A DNA stretch of 64,000 nucleotides, taken from Sinonovacula constricta (Eukaryota; Mollusca; Bivalvia; Cardiida; Solecurtidae). A program made the position numbers and the translations under genes. Below, piece after piece: positions 30,690-41,659 of this stretch (the stretch's first letter is position 1; every line of letters starts with the position of its first letter). Below the pieces are notes generated by a model that was not told where the DNA came from, did no database searches, and was given only the letters and a program-made list of their open reading frames with translations. The stretch lies in contig CM017567.1 in assembly GCA_007844125.1 (NCBI GenBank), forward strand, positions 35,809,885 to 35,873,884, given 5' to 3'.

Positions 30690-31250
30690 ACAATGTGTCA
30701 ACACAAAGGCTAAACGAATCGTCTGCGTGAAGGCGCTCATTATCGTTGCTTCCCTTTTATGTGCATGCGGCTTATTTGAAACTGCTGAACATTTCTTCCT
30801 ACCATGTCCTAATTATTGTGGAGAAAGAAAACATCTTATCGTTCTACCAGCCGCAATAGCTCAGGTGGTAGCGCGTCGGATTGCGGATCGGGATGTCGTG
30901 GGTCCGAACCCCAGCCGGGTCAAACCAAAGACTTTAAAGTTGGTAGTAGTGGCTTCCCTCCTAACGCTCGGGGCTAAGGGGACAGCATTACGCCTGACTC
31001 GTCGGTGTCAGTATAATGGACCCGGCCGGGTTCAGTCCCTGGGCACCTCATAAGTGCCCCAGTGCTATAATGATAGAAATATCGCTGCACAGTATCGGCA
31101 AAAATGCCGGCTAATCCCATCCCATCCCTTCTTATCGTTCGCCTTACTGTCTTACAAACAGTTGACATTAATATTCTGTTGTTTGAGGATCACTACATAA
31201 ATTTTGATTTAAACATTCAAATAGTTGATACAGAACATGCGTATATACAA
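30690..31250 (+). pseudogene. LINE ORF2 C-terminal relic, split by a SINE
   Basis: The frame 30690-30844 ends with C-x-C-G, E-T-A-E-H-F-F and C-P residues, the Cys/His pattern at the C-terminus of many LINE ORF2 proteins. The frame resumes at 31141 after the SINE and encodes an ILLFEDHYINFD-like tail typical of such proteins. No start, endonuclease or reverse transcriptase part is present, so it is a 5'-truncated copy. Orientation is plus. Confidence 0.7.
30845..31129 (+). mobile_element. tRNA-derived SINE, family B, with an 11-bp target duplication
   Basis: The head has A-box-like TAGCTCAGGTGGTAGCGCG and B-box-like GGGTCCGAACCCC. The body contains CCAAAGACTTTAAAGTTGG and GACTCGTCGGTGTCAGTATA, and the 3' end is CCCATCCCATCCC. 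It is bounded by TCTTATCGTTC at 30834-30844 and 31130-31140. A second copy is at 58352-58650. Confidence 0.93.
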
Positions 31251-31720
31251 TGAACCAAATGTTTTAATTAACATTAATTAAGAGGAGGGATTGTGTCTCG
31301 TTTCTCAATCCTCTGCGACCACCAGGTCTTACCATCGAACTCGGGTTTCTTTTAGTTTCCCAAATTGCCAAATTCCCTTTTCCTTATCTATTTAAATTAA
31401 TTTTTTTAAGTTAAATTACTCAGTTACTTAAGAGGCCGAAGATGATGTGTCAACGCAAGACTCAACGAATATTCTGCTTGAAAACCCCCAAAGTATTCTG
31501 GGTAGTACAGCCATGATTTCCCTTTCATATAGAACCATTTTAGGCAGTTAAACAGACATGGTCTAAGCACATGTATCACTCCTACTTCCCTGACAACCTC
31601 TGATATCAAAATATCGTCCATTCTAAAGTTGTTCAACAAACGTGGTCACGTACGTTGAAAGCCACAGTAAGCCTCAAAACATATTTAATGATGTCGTAAT
31701 ACAGTAGAACCCCTCAATTA
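31251..31720. other. Intergenic DNA, no gene seen
   Basis: No recognisable coding or repeat family. The minus-strand frame at 31424-31639 has no motif I can assign. Confidence 0.4.
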
Positions 31721-31723
31721 AAG

Positions 31724-32182
31724 ATTGTATCCGACAGTTTGCCTATATCAAATTCATGTTACAGTACCTTACCGCCGCTCTGGGAAATTAGGGTATAAAC
31801 TCATACACCAGTATAAGTAAAGATGGCTTTGAACACTAACTCTACTGTTCTAAAAGTTCATTCATTTCAAATATATGAATAATCACGATAGTGATCTCTG
31901 CTGAAAATAGATATCGACGCCAGGGCCCGAATGACGATATAACGTAATCTCGAAATTTAGTTGCCACGTGCTTTTCTTAGTTAAAAATAACTATCTCTGC
32001 AGCGTGGCTGAGATAGAAAATGCCTGTTTGCAATGAGGAATGGGGGTTTATGTTTCACTGTTCACACTCATCTAAGGTATCAATGAGCAGCATTTTGCAG
32101 GGTGATTTTTTCAGGTAACCATGACTTATTTAGTTATTTGAGAAAAATATTTTGGTCCAAACTGTCGGGTGCCACCTTTGAG
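31724..32182. mobile_element. MITE family M, full length
   Basis: Left end TTAAAGATTGTATCCGACAG, then TTTGCCTATATCAAAT. Right end TTTTGGTCCAAACTGTCGGG, then TGCCACCTTTGA. The interior words ATAGATATCGACGCCAGGG and GCAGCGTGGCTGAGATAG are present. It is one of the best copies for defining both ends. Confidence 0.88.
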
Positions 32183-33204
32183 ACAACCGGTGTTGTATTT
32201 CAGTGTGTTCACAACTTACCCATTGTCATTTGAACCGCAAACATGATCGTCGAAGCAGAAATGTTACGCTTCAGAGTTCTCGTTAGACAAGGCAACTTTT
32301 CCATTTTTGCAACAGCATTTGAGACCAAATCAATAGTTAAGTGATCGGTTTAACAATAAGTACGGTATGTGTACTTTTTCTTTTGTACTTTTATGTGGTA
32401 AAGTCTTCATTTTTTCAAATCAGGTTAACATTTTAATAGTGAGTTTTTATGTTGCTGTTTTTGTCATTTATGTTGTGCATGATTTTTTTTTCTTTACAAA
32501 ATTGTATGATCTTTTTAAAGAAATGAATATATATATGTGTGAAAATACTGAAAATAAATTGTCCTTTACGAATACAAAAACTGTGTATATCCTTTTACGC
32601 AAAACCTTTTTTTTCGTTGAATAGAATTTGTATATGCAAAACAAACTTGATATGTTATTTTATAAATATCAGCTGATGTTTTTGATAACATACAGAAAAA
32701 ATAAGAACACATTCTTTAAATATAACGGTATAAGATCACTGTCCAACAACAAAGTCTAATTGAAAATTTAGATCGTTACCTCAATTTTACGAAAAGAAGC
32801 GATCTATATTCACATTTAGAGTTTGCTTTATTGACGTTTCACTTGTGCGTGAGGGCTATTTCTGCTTCTATCTTAGATAATTCATTGCGCCAGAACAAAG
32901 CAAACCTCACATTACCGACTTTTGTATCGGCACTATTTCTTCTCAGTTTACAGAAAGCAGTTAATTTAGCTGAAAACATTTCTAAAGGCTTAGCTTACAA
33001 TTCTTCCTTTCATCAATTCTTTAATGCCTTCTTAAATTTGTTTTTTATAACTTTAGCATTTAAAGAATTCTTCTTGGACAATAGTTATGCAAAATACTAA
33101 ATAGTATACTTAGTGTACTTTTAAGTCTAACTTTATACTTAGTGTACTTTTAAGTCAAACTGAAAAGCAAGTTTACATAGACTTACTAAGTGCAATTGTG
33201 ATAC
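32183..33204. other. Intergenic AT-rich DNA, no gene seen
   Basis: Open frames at 32367-32624 and 32831-33100 are in AT-rich DNA without a recognisable domain. A 30-bp direct repeat around ACTTAGTGTACTTTTAAGTC occurs twice at 33105-33160. Confidence 0.4.
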
Positions 33205-33292
33205 CCATTTGTGGCCATAATGGCGTCATACAACAATATCTCCACGGAGGAATGTCTGGGTAAAACCACCGATGCACTGCAGTGCCAGTTTT
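33205..33292 (-). mobile_element. SINE family C, 3' fragment
   Basis: TGGCCATAATGGCGTCATAC and GGAATGTCTGGGTAAAACCA followed by CCGATGCAC match the 3' half of 56884-57125. The tRNA head is missing. It joins directly onto the next MITE. Confidence 0.6.
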
Positions 33293-33735
33293 GAAGGTGG
33301 TATCCGACAGTTTGGACCAAAATTCTTATCTTAAAATAATCAAATAAATATTACTGCTACCCGAACAGATCTCGCGACGATGTTTATTGATGTCCTACAC
33401 CTGTGGGAATACAAAAATGTATTTCCTTTCGGAGCCACGCTCCACAGTTCGATATTTTTAAACTAAGAAAACCACGTGACCATTCATGTTTTAGCTCATT
33501 CAAGTCATCCGCTCTAACGTCGTTGTCTAATTTTAGCAGGCGTTCTTATTTATAGCTTTAAAAAGAATGAACATTTTTAGAACTGATTATTGACTTTTAT
33601 CGCCCTAAAATTAAGATACAGTTGAAAATCGTCTAAGCTTAGATTTAAATTTGCAGAAACTATGCACAAATACCCCAAACAGATGTAAGATATTGTTACA
33701 TATGTTTGACTTAGGCAAACTGTCGGATCCGGCAT
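33293..33735. mobile_element. MITE family M, full length, reverse orientation
   Basis: It starts AAGGTGGTATCCGACAGTTT, then GGACCAAAAT, and ends GACTTAGGCAAACTGTCGGA. The interior contains CACGTGACC and ACGTCG in the reverse order of the 31724 copy. Confidence 0.88.
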
Positions 33736-33744
33736 AAACTTATA

Positions 33745-34103
33745 CTATAAGACCCTTATTACAATACACTAATTGTTAGACAGTACACATCGTGAAATAT
33801 ATCGCGCTAAATGTTCATTGTTTACGAATTTATAAATAAGCACGATAGACATTTCAGCTAAATATTTTTATCGACGTCAGAGTTAATTATCATGGTCATA
33901 TGGTTTAATAAGTCATCTAAATAGCTAACTGTGCAGCGTGGCTCGGATAGGGAATACTTATTTGTAATGACAAGTGGGGATTTACGCTTTAATTTTCACA
34001 AATGACGTAGGAGACCAATCAATGGCATTTCACGGGATTTTTCAGGCAATACACATTTTTTTTAAAGAAAATGACACAATCTGTCGGATACCATCTTTAA
34101 TGT
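33745..34103. mobile_element. MITE family M, partial copy
   Basis: Interior ATCGACGTCAGAG and GCAGCGTGGCTCGGATAGG, and right end ATCTGTCGGATACCATCTTT followed by AA. The left end has been lost or rearranged beside the preceding copy. Confidence 0.75.
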
Positions 34104-34108
34104 TGTTG

Positions 34109-34330
34109 TTTTTTTTCAAATCAAATCGTTTATTCAGGAATGTCGGCAAATAAATTGCCATTGGCCCTTAACAAATATTATGAAACAAGTATGGCCACAC
34201 ATATACACACATTCAATAAATAAGCATTCAATCCGTACAATCAACATAGGATACTAGACAATAGACATAGACAAAAGTATTTACATCAAAGCTGTTAGTG
34301 CCATGTTTATCTGTCAGATTAACATAATTA
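34109..34330 (-). mobile_element. Probable LINE 3' end, minus orientation
   Basis: Read on the minus strand, the segment ends GCAATTTATTTGCCGACATT, CCTGAATAAACGATTTGATT and then a run of A. This is the look of a non-LTR retroelement 3'UTR and poly(A) tail. No ORF part is recognised. Confidence 0.45.
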
Positions 34331-35136
34331 ATTACGTACATTTAACATATTGTATATATTATAATATATCATACATATATGTTTTAGAAAAAGAAAAACA
34401 TCAACAAATGAAGAACCACAACATAGACATGTACGCAAAATTAGGCACACTAATATTTTTTTAATGAATCCACAAAGCAAATCATTTTAAGGTCCTATTT
34501 AAAAGTGCGGTGGCCGGCGCACCTACATTTGTTATTTGCCTCACATAAAAGTCGTCGAGTAGGGCCGGCTGAAAATAAATGTGTTAATTTACATTATATA
34601 AACAGCCATTTCCTGTGAAACACTGACAGGTAGCCTATGCATGTGTTATTTCTTGGATTACATATGTTGTTTATGTGACAAGAAAACAGGATAAATATAT
34701 CGTTTGTGTTTTATTTGACACGATCACACGTTGTCCCAGAACGCCGACTGCAACGTGAATAAACACAGACTAGTTTGCAAGTACTTAATAAAGACAAGTG
34801 CACCTAGAAGGCAGAAAACACCGACCTATAGATGAGTCATGTTGCGTTTTCTATATTAACAATGTTTTAATTGTGTGTTGTTTGTTGTTGTGCTATTGTT
34901 GTTGTTGTTGTTGTTGTTGTTGTTTGGGGGGGGGGGGATTGTGGGGATGTTTTTGTTTTGTTTTGTTGTTGTGTTTTTTGTTTTGTGAGAAACAGTGAGA
35001 GATAAGACAAAGGATTTGGATAAATAAACAAAATCATTGGGTATGTCAGGTGATGTGTTAAAATAGTTTCCTATCTGCTCTACATTGAAAATGTAAATAA
35101 CTAAACATACCTATAAGGCCCTCCCTTATAATCTAA
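34331..35136. other. Intergenic DNA with a (TTG)n and G tract
   Basis: (TTG)n at about 34897-34925 runs into a G run at 34926-34936. No gene is recognised; the Cys-rich open frame over it is an artefact. Confidence 0.6.
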
Positions 35137-35628
35137 AGGTGGTATCCGACAGTTTGCCTATATCAGATACATATAACAAATTCGAACCACTGCTTTGGGG
35201 AATTTGGGCATAATTTTTGTATAAACACAAAGTTTATTCTAAATAAATACAATGTTGAACACTAATTGAATTGTAAGAACTAATCTCGAAAATATAATTT
35301 AGAATGTGTATTATTTTAACTGTATTAAAAGCTCGATAGTGGTCTCTGCTAAAAAATAGATATCGACGCCAGAGCGCATTATCCTAATAACTATATAATA
35401 TGATCTCAAAAGAAAGAGGTCACGTGGTTTTCTAAGTTTTAAAACAGCTCTAGCAGCGTAGCTCGGATAGGAAATGCCTGTGTACAATGACGAGTGATTT
35501 ATGCTTGACTGTTCACACAGATCCAGGACACCAATTAACAGCATTTTGCTAGTCCTTTTCAGGCAACAATGACTTATTTGGTTATTTGAGGAAAAAAATG
35601 TTAGTCCAAATTGTCGGATTTAACCTTT
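35137..35628. mobile_element. MITE family M, full length
   Basis: The left end AAAGGTGGTATCCGACAGTT and the right end TCCAAATTGTCGGATTTAAC then CTTTAA are both present. The interior is as in the 31724 copy (ATAGATATCGACGCCAGAG, GCAGCGTAGCTCGGATAGG). Confidence 0.88.
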
Positions 35629-35949
35629 AATATGTACAAATAGTGTTAAAATCACCAAGCTAAAAAATGATGGCAAAAATAGTTTTTATATTATATGAAA
35701 TAAAATTAATCACGCAATTCGTGTTGCATCATTACTCGAGAAATTGGAACATATATACCTGATTCTTTAAGGAAAGTGACCAAATTATATCTCAGCTTGA
35801 TTAACTTGGAACACGTGACATAAGCATAAGTTTGGACCGCGTATTACTTATGTGGTTATGCTTTCAAGACTGTACATCATATGTTGCTTTTAATTTGGTC
35901 ATACTTTCAAGAATCTGTATTATATGTTACTTTTAATTTAATGGAAAGC

Positions 35950-36060
35950 AAATGTAATCCTGCACCTCCACTTTGGAGAGTATCAAAATTCGGGTTAAAA
36001 TGCCACAAAACTGAGGGTTGTGGGTTCGAATCCCGTAATGGGCACGCATGGTCAACTATT
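35950..36060 (+). mobile_element. tRNA-like SINE head fragment
   Basis: A B-box-like GGGTTCGAATCCC at about 36023 sits in a tRNA 3'-half-like context followed by GTAATGGGCACGCATGG. The 5' half does not fold as a tRNA, so it is a SINE or pseudo-tRNA relic rather than a tRNA gene. Confidence 0.5.
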
Positions 36061-36966
36061 TTTTCTTCATACTTTTTCACTTGGACAATTTTTTCTGCAT
36101 CACTCAATCAGATTAAGAAGGAATATATGTGTACTTTATATTTTTATTTTTTGTAAATTAATTTTAATAGTATGATTTGTGATAAATTTGATTACAACTT
36201 ATCTGGTATATTTAAAGTCTTAAAAATAAAACCAGGTAAAACTATTCTATATTTTGCAGCATCAACCAAAATAATTTAAATAACATTTTGGGCAACTCTG
36301 GAATAAATCGTGCGGCTATCTAGAGCTCGGTGAATTTTTTGGAAACACTGTAAGCAGAAAAAAATGGAAAATCAGTCTTAAACGTGTTGGGTTTGTAAAC
36401 AGTTAATTACATATTTGGGATAATTTGAGTCAAGAATCAATTGTCTCATGATATTATTTATGTTCAAACGATACTCAACAGGAAAAAAAACACTTCTCCT
36501 AAAGAGGATATAGCATTATATTTGAAGTTTTTTTTTATTTCTAACCTTTAATAACAATTTTCAAAATAATAATGTCCCTAAATTGAAAACTGGATGGAAA
36601 ATTTCTTAAAACTTGGCATACACGTCTACATTAAAGTTTGCAACACATAAGTAGTGGTAATTTCCAAATTCTGCGTATTTTCTATCACATTTGCTTTTAC
36701 TGTAATGCCCTAGTGGAATATGACTGTAATTAGAGCACATGTGGTGTTATTGATATTTTATGCTTTCGCTTTGATTCTTCATCCTTTTCTTCCTCTGTGT
36801 AATTAACTTCAAAAGGCTATTTGTTTTGTTTGTTTCTGGTTAATCCTTTTGGCGGATAATTAATATTAAAATACCTTTAAAAATGTAAATAAATTTAAAA
36901 TGACCTGATAAATATGTATGCTTGTTTCCACTTTGATCTTTTACCATGCCTTTTTGTTGTTTATAG
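36061..36966. other. AT-rich DNA upstream of the TRIM-like gene
   Basis: No coding sequence is seen. The stretch ends in a T-rich splice acceptor (TTGTTTATAG at 36957-36966), so it is probably the intron before the coding exon; the upstream 5'UTR exon and promoter are not identified. Confidence 0.5.
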
Positions 36967-37010
36967 GGAAATCTGTCGACTGAGTTTAAATAATTGCAAG
37001 GTGGACAACA
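36967..37010 (+). other. 5'UTR part of the TRIM-like coding exon
   Basis: Lies between the acceptor AG (36965-36966) and the ATG. It has an in-frame stop (TAA in GAGTTTAAATAATTG), supporting the chosen start. Confidence 0.55.
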
Positions 37011-38705
37011 ATGACATCAAAAAAGAAAGCAGCACGTGTCTGCGATCGCCACAAAGGAGAAGCTGTCACCGTCTTCTCGCTCGTGCAAGAGAAATGCATG
37101 TGCTTGAAATGTGCACTCGAGATGCACGACTCCGTATCAGAGTTCTTAGCCATTTCAGAAATCGTTCCTAACATGAAAAATGATGCTAAAAGAATTATGA
37201 CTGATTTAAGTACATTGTCTGATGCCACAAGTGCAATTAGGCGAGACCAGCTGAGTCAAATGAAACAGATTCAAGCTGGTGAAAAGCAGGTTAGGGCGGC
37301 TATACGGACGGTCAGAGACAAACTGTTGAGACAGTTAGATATTCTAGAACAGAAAGTTGTGAAGTCAGTGAAGCAGCTAATCCAGGAAAGTGACCAAGCC
37401 TACTTGAAAGACCATCATGACATTCAAATGGTTGACACCGAACTGAAAAGAATCAAGGAAACTCTAACGAACGTCTTAAAGACTGGCGACAACGTCCAGA
37501 TAGTAGAGTCAGTCTTGGTAGAAAAAGAGAGACTTGCCGAACAACTCAGAGTTGCGAAATCCAAGGAACGGAAGCTTACATCGAAATCAATTCGGTTTGA
37601 ATTATCACAAACGGTCTTAGATTTTATAGAGAACTTTCAGCAAATCGGAGAAGTGGCTATTGTGGAGAGTAATGGTCCTGGTTCTGTGAACAGTTATGTC
37701 AGATATGCCAGATCAGTCCAAGCAGAGAAACCTCCAGCACCACCGCCATCTTCACTGTCAACCGCAAGATCTGACGGTGTATTGTCAGGAAACGGTGCTC
37801 GGAAACCACCGACCCACAGGAAGGGTCCACGTTACGGCATTCATGCCTCTCGTCATTACAATGCTTCCAACCATAACTCATCGACATCTGGAAGCCTGCC
37901 TCAACTTGAAGTGCATAAAGATGTTTTGAATAATAGCCTCGATACAATCGCCGACATGCAAATTCTAACCGCAGAACACGAAGGGTCTTGTAACTTGAGT
38001 GGCGTGGCGGCTCTACCTAACGACCGGGTGCTTGTTTGTGACTCGAAACACAAATGCTTACAGCTTCTCAACAAAGAAAGTGAACTATTAGACGATAGGG
38101 TATTCCATCACAAACCTTGCGACATCTCTAGAGTGTCCGACGATTCTGTTGTCGTTAGCTTTCACGACAAAGACTTTATAAGTTTGTTCGACGTCTCGAG
38201 CTTCCGTATCACTCATGTTAGGGACGTTTCCGTCAGCGGTCGCGGAGGCAGTTACAGTGTGTCTTTCTGCAAGAATAGATTTGCTGTATGTCGACGCGGA
38301 GAGGTCAGGCTTATCTCCAGCGAGGACGGGTCCCTTGTTGCAGCAATTCAGACAGAAGCGCATTTCCCACAAGTAGCACTTTCCGACGGAGGTAGCAAAA
38401 TTTACTTGTCGGATTTCGTGAACGGTAAAGTCCTTTGTTTGGATGACCTTGGGAAAGTTCGATGGGAATATGGTCATGAGGATTTCGAACCATGCAGTAT
38501 CGCACTGGATCTCAATCAGCTGTTCGTTGCGGATGTGAAAGGCAATGTATCAGTGTTGTCGACATATGGTTTGCTGGTGCGGAGAATCTTCTGTTCGGGA
38601 ACCCTACAGTCGTTGTGCGTGGACCCTAGTACGGAGTGCCTTCTCGTGACGCATGAGAGTAAAGATAAAGTGAAGTCCAGGACAATTAAAATACTGGAAC
38701 TGTGA
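37011..38705 (+). CDS. B-box / coiled-coil / NHL-like propeller protein (TRIM-like, no RING)
   Basis: One uninterrupted 564-aa frame. Residues 11-39 hold C11-x2-H14, C31-x2-C34 and H39, a B-box 2-like zinc site with one middle pair lost (S23 and Q26 where Cys/Asp are usual). Residues about 60-215 are heptad-rich and charged, a coiled coil. Residues 230-300 are a Pro/Ser/His-rich linker. From about 320 to the end, repeated blocks such as GVAALPNDRVLVCDSKHKC look like NHL or related beta-propeller blades. This is the TRIM2/3/45/56-like architecture without an N-terminal RING, so ubiquitin-ligase activity is not implied. It is probably a cytosolic scaffold or RNA/protein-binding factor. The start at 37011 is the first in-frame ATG after the acceptor at 36965-36966. 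Codon use and length point to a live gene. Confidence 0.9.
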   Translation: MTSKKKAARVCDRHKGEAVTVFSLVQEKCMCLKCALEMHDSVSEFLAISEIVPNMKNDAKRIMTDLSTLSDATSAIRRDQLSQMKQIQAGEKQVRAAIRTVRDKLLRQLDILEQKVVKSVKQLIQESDQAYLKDHHDIQMVDTELKRIKETLTNVLKTGDNVQIVESVLVEKERLAEQLRVAKSKERKLTSKSIRFELSQTVLDFIENFQQIGEVAIVESNGPGSVNSYVRYARSVQAEKPPAPPPSSLSTARSDGVLSGNGARKPPTHRKGPRYGIHASRHYNASNHNSSTSGSLPQLEVHKDVLNNSLDTIADMQILTAEHEGSCNLSGVAALPNDRVLVCDSKHKCLQLLNKESELLDDRVFHHKPCDISRVSDDSVVVSFHDKDFISLFDVSSFRITHVRDVSVSGRGGSYSVSFCKNRFAVCRRGEVRLISSEDGSLVAAIQTEAHFPQVALSDGGSKIYLSDFVNGKVLCLDDLGKVRWEYGHEDFEPCSIALDLNQLFVADVKGNVSVLSTYGLLVRRIFCSGTLQSLCVDPSTECLLVTHESKDKVKSRTIKILEL

Positions 38706-38759
38706 ATGAAAAGGTTCATTCGCGAAAAGTATGTGAATGTCATAGAAATGATAGTGCTT

Positions 38760-38765
38760 AATAAA
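38760..38765 (+). promoter_or_regulatory. Poly(A) signal of the TRIM-like gene
   Basis: AATAAA 55 bases after the TGA at 38703-38705. No competing signal lies between them. Confidence 0.6.
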
Positions 38766-39234
38766 TCAATTCACAATATTACTTATATTTAATTAGACGA
38801 TGATATATTTATACAAGGCCCGATGCTGGGGTTGAAAGTCATGTTGACCTTAAGTCTTATTGATTTATTTTTAAATATTAGTTCATTGATATTGCTATAG
38901 ACATTTATCGTCATTATAAACACAGCTACCACTCTATTTTCGGTTATTAAATTATATTTATATTGCACGTTTTACATTATTATCATACCGATGAATCAGT
39001 ATACATAAATGCTATAACTCGAACAATGTCGTGTTGTTTATTCCAAACTATACGCTCAGTATTTATAAAACCGAACAGATAACAATGCTTATTAACTTTT
39101 CTTTAAAAAAGCAAAAAGCAAGACATTTTAAGTATTCGCTAATAATGTAATCCAAGAAAATGAATTCTTCTGGGTCCAGACATGAATCCAAATCCAAGTA
39201 ATCTGATAAATGCTGTTTGAAACCTGTCCAAATC
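38766..39234. other. Intergenic DNA, no gene seen
   Basis: AT-rich sequence between the TRIM-like gene's 3' end and dispersed element E. Confidence 0.5.
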
Positions 39235-39540
39235 ATGTTGTGTTGGGGTGGATCCATAAAAGTTTGGTGAAGGTGGGGGGGGATATGGATCAAGATCAAT
39301 TCAACTTTAGAGCAGTAAATACTGGATATACATACACATTTAGGGACCTTAACTTGGACCTAAGCAGGCAGTCAATAGACAAAATTTACTTTACAAGCTT
39401 AGTATTTTTTAAGTTTACATGTATGTGTTTTCAAAATCTACTCATTTACCTGGCTGGTGGTGTGTGTGTGTGGGGGGGGGGGGGGGGGGTGCATCCCCAA
39501 TCACCTCCCCCCCCCCCCCTGGATCCATCATTGAATAGCA
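39235..39540 (+). mobile_element. Dispersed element E
   Basis: GGGGTGGATCC-like start, CAAGATCAATTCAAC, a short TATACATACACAT where other copies have (TA)n, CTTGGACCTAAGCAGGCAGT and a long G run. It ends CCCTGGATCCATCATTGAA. Start and end look like inverted GGATCC-containing termini. Confidence 0.8.
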
Positions 39541-39746
39541 CCAATACTTCTCTATTTCGAGTCTAGTACAGTCTCGTTTTTTTCTTTTTCACTGGTACAC
39601 AAACCCACCGCTCTACGAATTAATTGCCAAATAAGTTGTCTAGTATCATTTTCGAACCAAAGACCAAGTACAACTGCTATGGAGAGGCTTCAACATTGTG
39701 CAATGTGAACGACAGCGGTTTTATGGCTGTAAAGGAAGAAACTTGG

Positions 39747-40033
39747 GAAACTTTAATGATCAAGTGCATAGGTAGATTATATAATTTTGCCTTATAAAAT
39801 GAGTAGCAGCCATGTCATAAATAAGCCATCACGAAATGGACATTACAAACATTGGGACTAATGGAAGAAATTATAAAAACAAATGTATTAATTAATGGTC
39901 TAAGAATGTGTTTATTATCAATACTTAACAGTTTAATAGTGAAGTAAAGTTAAGTGAAGTTTGTACACATTATTGTGCATGTTTTCGCAAGGCAAAACAA
40001 AAGTTTTAGGTAAACAAAGAGTAAATATGTTTA
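39747..40033. repeat. About 290-bp direct duplication, copy A
   Basis: It matches 41078-41372: shared GGTCTAAGAATGT, TTATTATCAAT, GGCAAAACAAAAGTTT and GTAAACAAAGAGTAAATATG in the same order. It ends exactly where the MITE at 40034 begins. Confidence 0.85.
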
Positions 40034-41075
40034 CTTAAGGTGGTATCCGACAGTTTGGACCAAAATGTATTTACTCAAATAATCAAATATATCAGTATTA
40101 TCTGAAAAGGTCCTGCAAATTTTGCTCAAAGATGCCCTTGATCAGTGTGAACAGTGAAACATAAATCCCCATTCCTTATTGAAAAACAGGTATTTCCTAT
40201 CTGAGCCACGCTGCAGAGATAGCTATTTTTAACTAGGAAAACCACGTGCAGCTCACGTTTGAGGTTACGTTATATCGGCATACGGGTAATCCGCTCCGAC
40301 GTCGGTATCTATTTTTAGCATAAATCAGTATCGTGCCTATTTATAGATTTGGAATGAATGAACTTTAAGAATGTTTTATCGCTATTTGTACTGTCTAACA
40401 ATAAAGGCAGTGTTAAAACCATCTTTACTTAAACTAAAGTATGAGCTTATACAGAAATAATGTCCAAATTTTTCAAAGCATTGGTAAGGTACAATGTACA
40501 ATGTACATTACGCGTCTACGTATATCTGCGCATTCGTTAAGAATGCAAACAGGTCGATATTAAAATAGTTATTTACCAAGAAATAAGCGGGTATGTACAT
40601 TTTGTAATACAGGAGATGTTGAAGATATATATCATTTTGTAGTTATTTGTCCATTGTATAATGACTTACGTAAAAGGTACTTAGAATCTATCATTTACTG
40701 CAGACCGTCAGTTCATATGTTTTGTTGCATGGTGAGTTCAGGGAATAGGATAATTCTTATTAATAATACTCAGTTTGTAAAGCTCGCATTCAAAGCGAGA
40801 AATAATTGTATTAATTTACTCAATCTGTAGACTGATATTACATTTTAGTATTTTCCTCTTTAAAGTAACATTACTCTCCTCTTATAAGAAAATATTAATG
40901 TATAAGGTTTTTGTCATACTGATTGTTTTTGCCTACGTCACGGTGACAGTATGTCAGGGTTGTTTGTTTTTGCATCATAAAGACAATGTATGTATGTACA
41001 AGTCTAGTGAATAAATTCTGTTCTGTTAAAATGTATTGTTACATGCATTTCATAAATCGGATACAACCTTGAATG
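40034..41075. mobile_element. MITE family M, interrupted by a LINE piece
   Basis: Left part 40034-40510 begins TTAAGGTGGTATCCGACAGT, then TTGGACC, and runs through the normal interior up to about 40510. Its missing end reappears as CGGATACAACCTT at about 41060-41075, after the inserted LINE sequence. Confidence 0.8.
40516..40830 (+). pseudogene. LINE ORF2 C-terminal relic inside a MITE
   Basis: The frame encodes an LRISAHSLRMQTGRY-like block, an in-frame TAA at 40561-40563, then a VCTFC...DIYHFVVIC Cys/His block and a tail ending at TAG 40828-40830. This order matches the C-terminus of LINE ORF2 proteins. Sequence to about 41030, with GTGAATAAATTCTGTTCTG, looks like its 3'UTR. The copy is 5'-truncated and dead. 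Confidence 0.8.
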
Positions 41076-41077
41076 AT

Positions 41078-41372
41078 CAGGTACCAAGGTAGGATTTGTA
41101 GATTGCGTAATTTTGCCATTTGAAATGATTAGCAGCACGAATCTTATTATGGCCATGTCATAAATATGCAATCACAAAATGGACATTACAACATATGGTG
41201 TCTATTGAAAGAAATAATTAACACAGATGTATTCATTATTGGTCTAAGAATGTCTTTATTATCAATGCTTAACAGTTTCATATAAATGAAGTGTGTACAA
41301 ATTCTTGTACATGTTTTGGAAGGCAAAACAAAAGTTTAAGGTAAACAAAGAGTAAATATGTTTATTTATTAT
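41078..41372. repeat. About 290-bp direct duplication, copy B
   Basis: Counterpart of 39747-40033, starting directly after the reappearing MITE end. Divergence between the copies is clear but modest, with small insertions such as CACGAATCTTATTATGG. Confidence 0.85.
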
Positions 41373-41455
41373 AACGGTGTATTATTAAATAACATGAATG
41401 AAGACCATATTTAAAACTGTCAATGAATGGTAGTTGGTCGTCCTGTTTACACATA

Positions 41456-41461
41456 TTTATT
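41456..41461 (-). promoter_or_regulatory. Possible poly(A) signal of the dipeptidase gene
   Basis: AATAAA on the minus strand about 560 bases past the stop codon. If used, the 3'UTR would contain the CA-rich repeat at 41660-41960. Other signals may exist. Confidence 0.3.
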
Positions 41462-41659
41462 ATTAAGGAATTATCACAAACGTGAATACACAGTCACATT
41501 TATTGTAATAGTAATATATTTGTATGAATGTATGATTGCATGACGGCACATATGATACAATCGCATATGCAAGCAATAATACAATAAAACATTTTCTTTT
41601 ACCATGATGACCTCTACAAATACACATTCACGTCTCTCAAATTCATAGAGACACAACCT

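Noticed and set aside
32367..33100. Two frames of 85-89 codons
   Set aside because: AT-rich, no domain, no splice or repeat support; could not be distinguished from chance.
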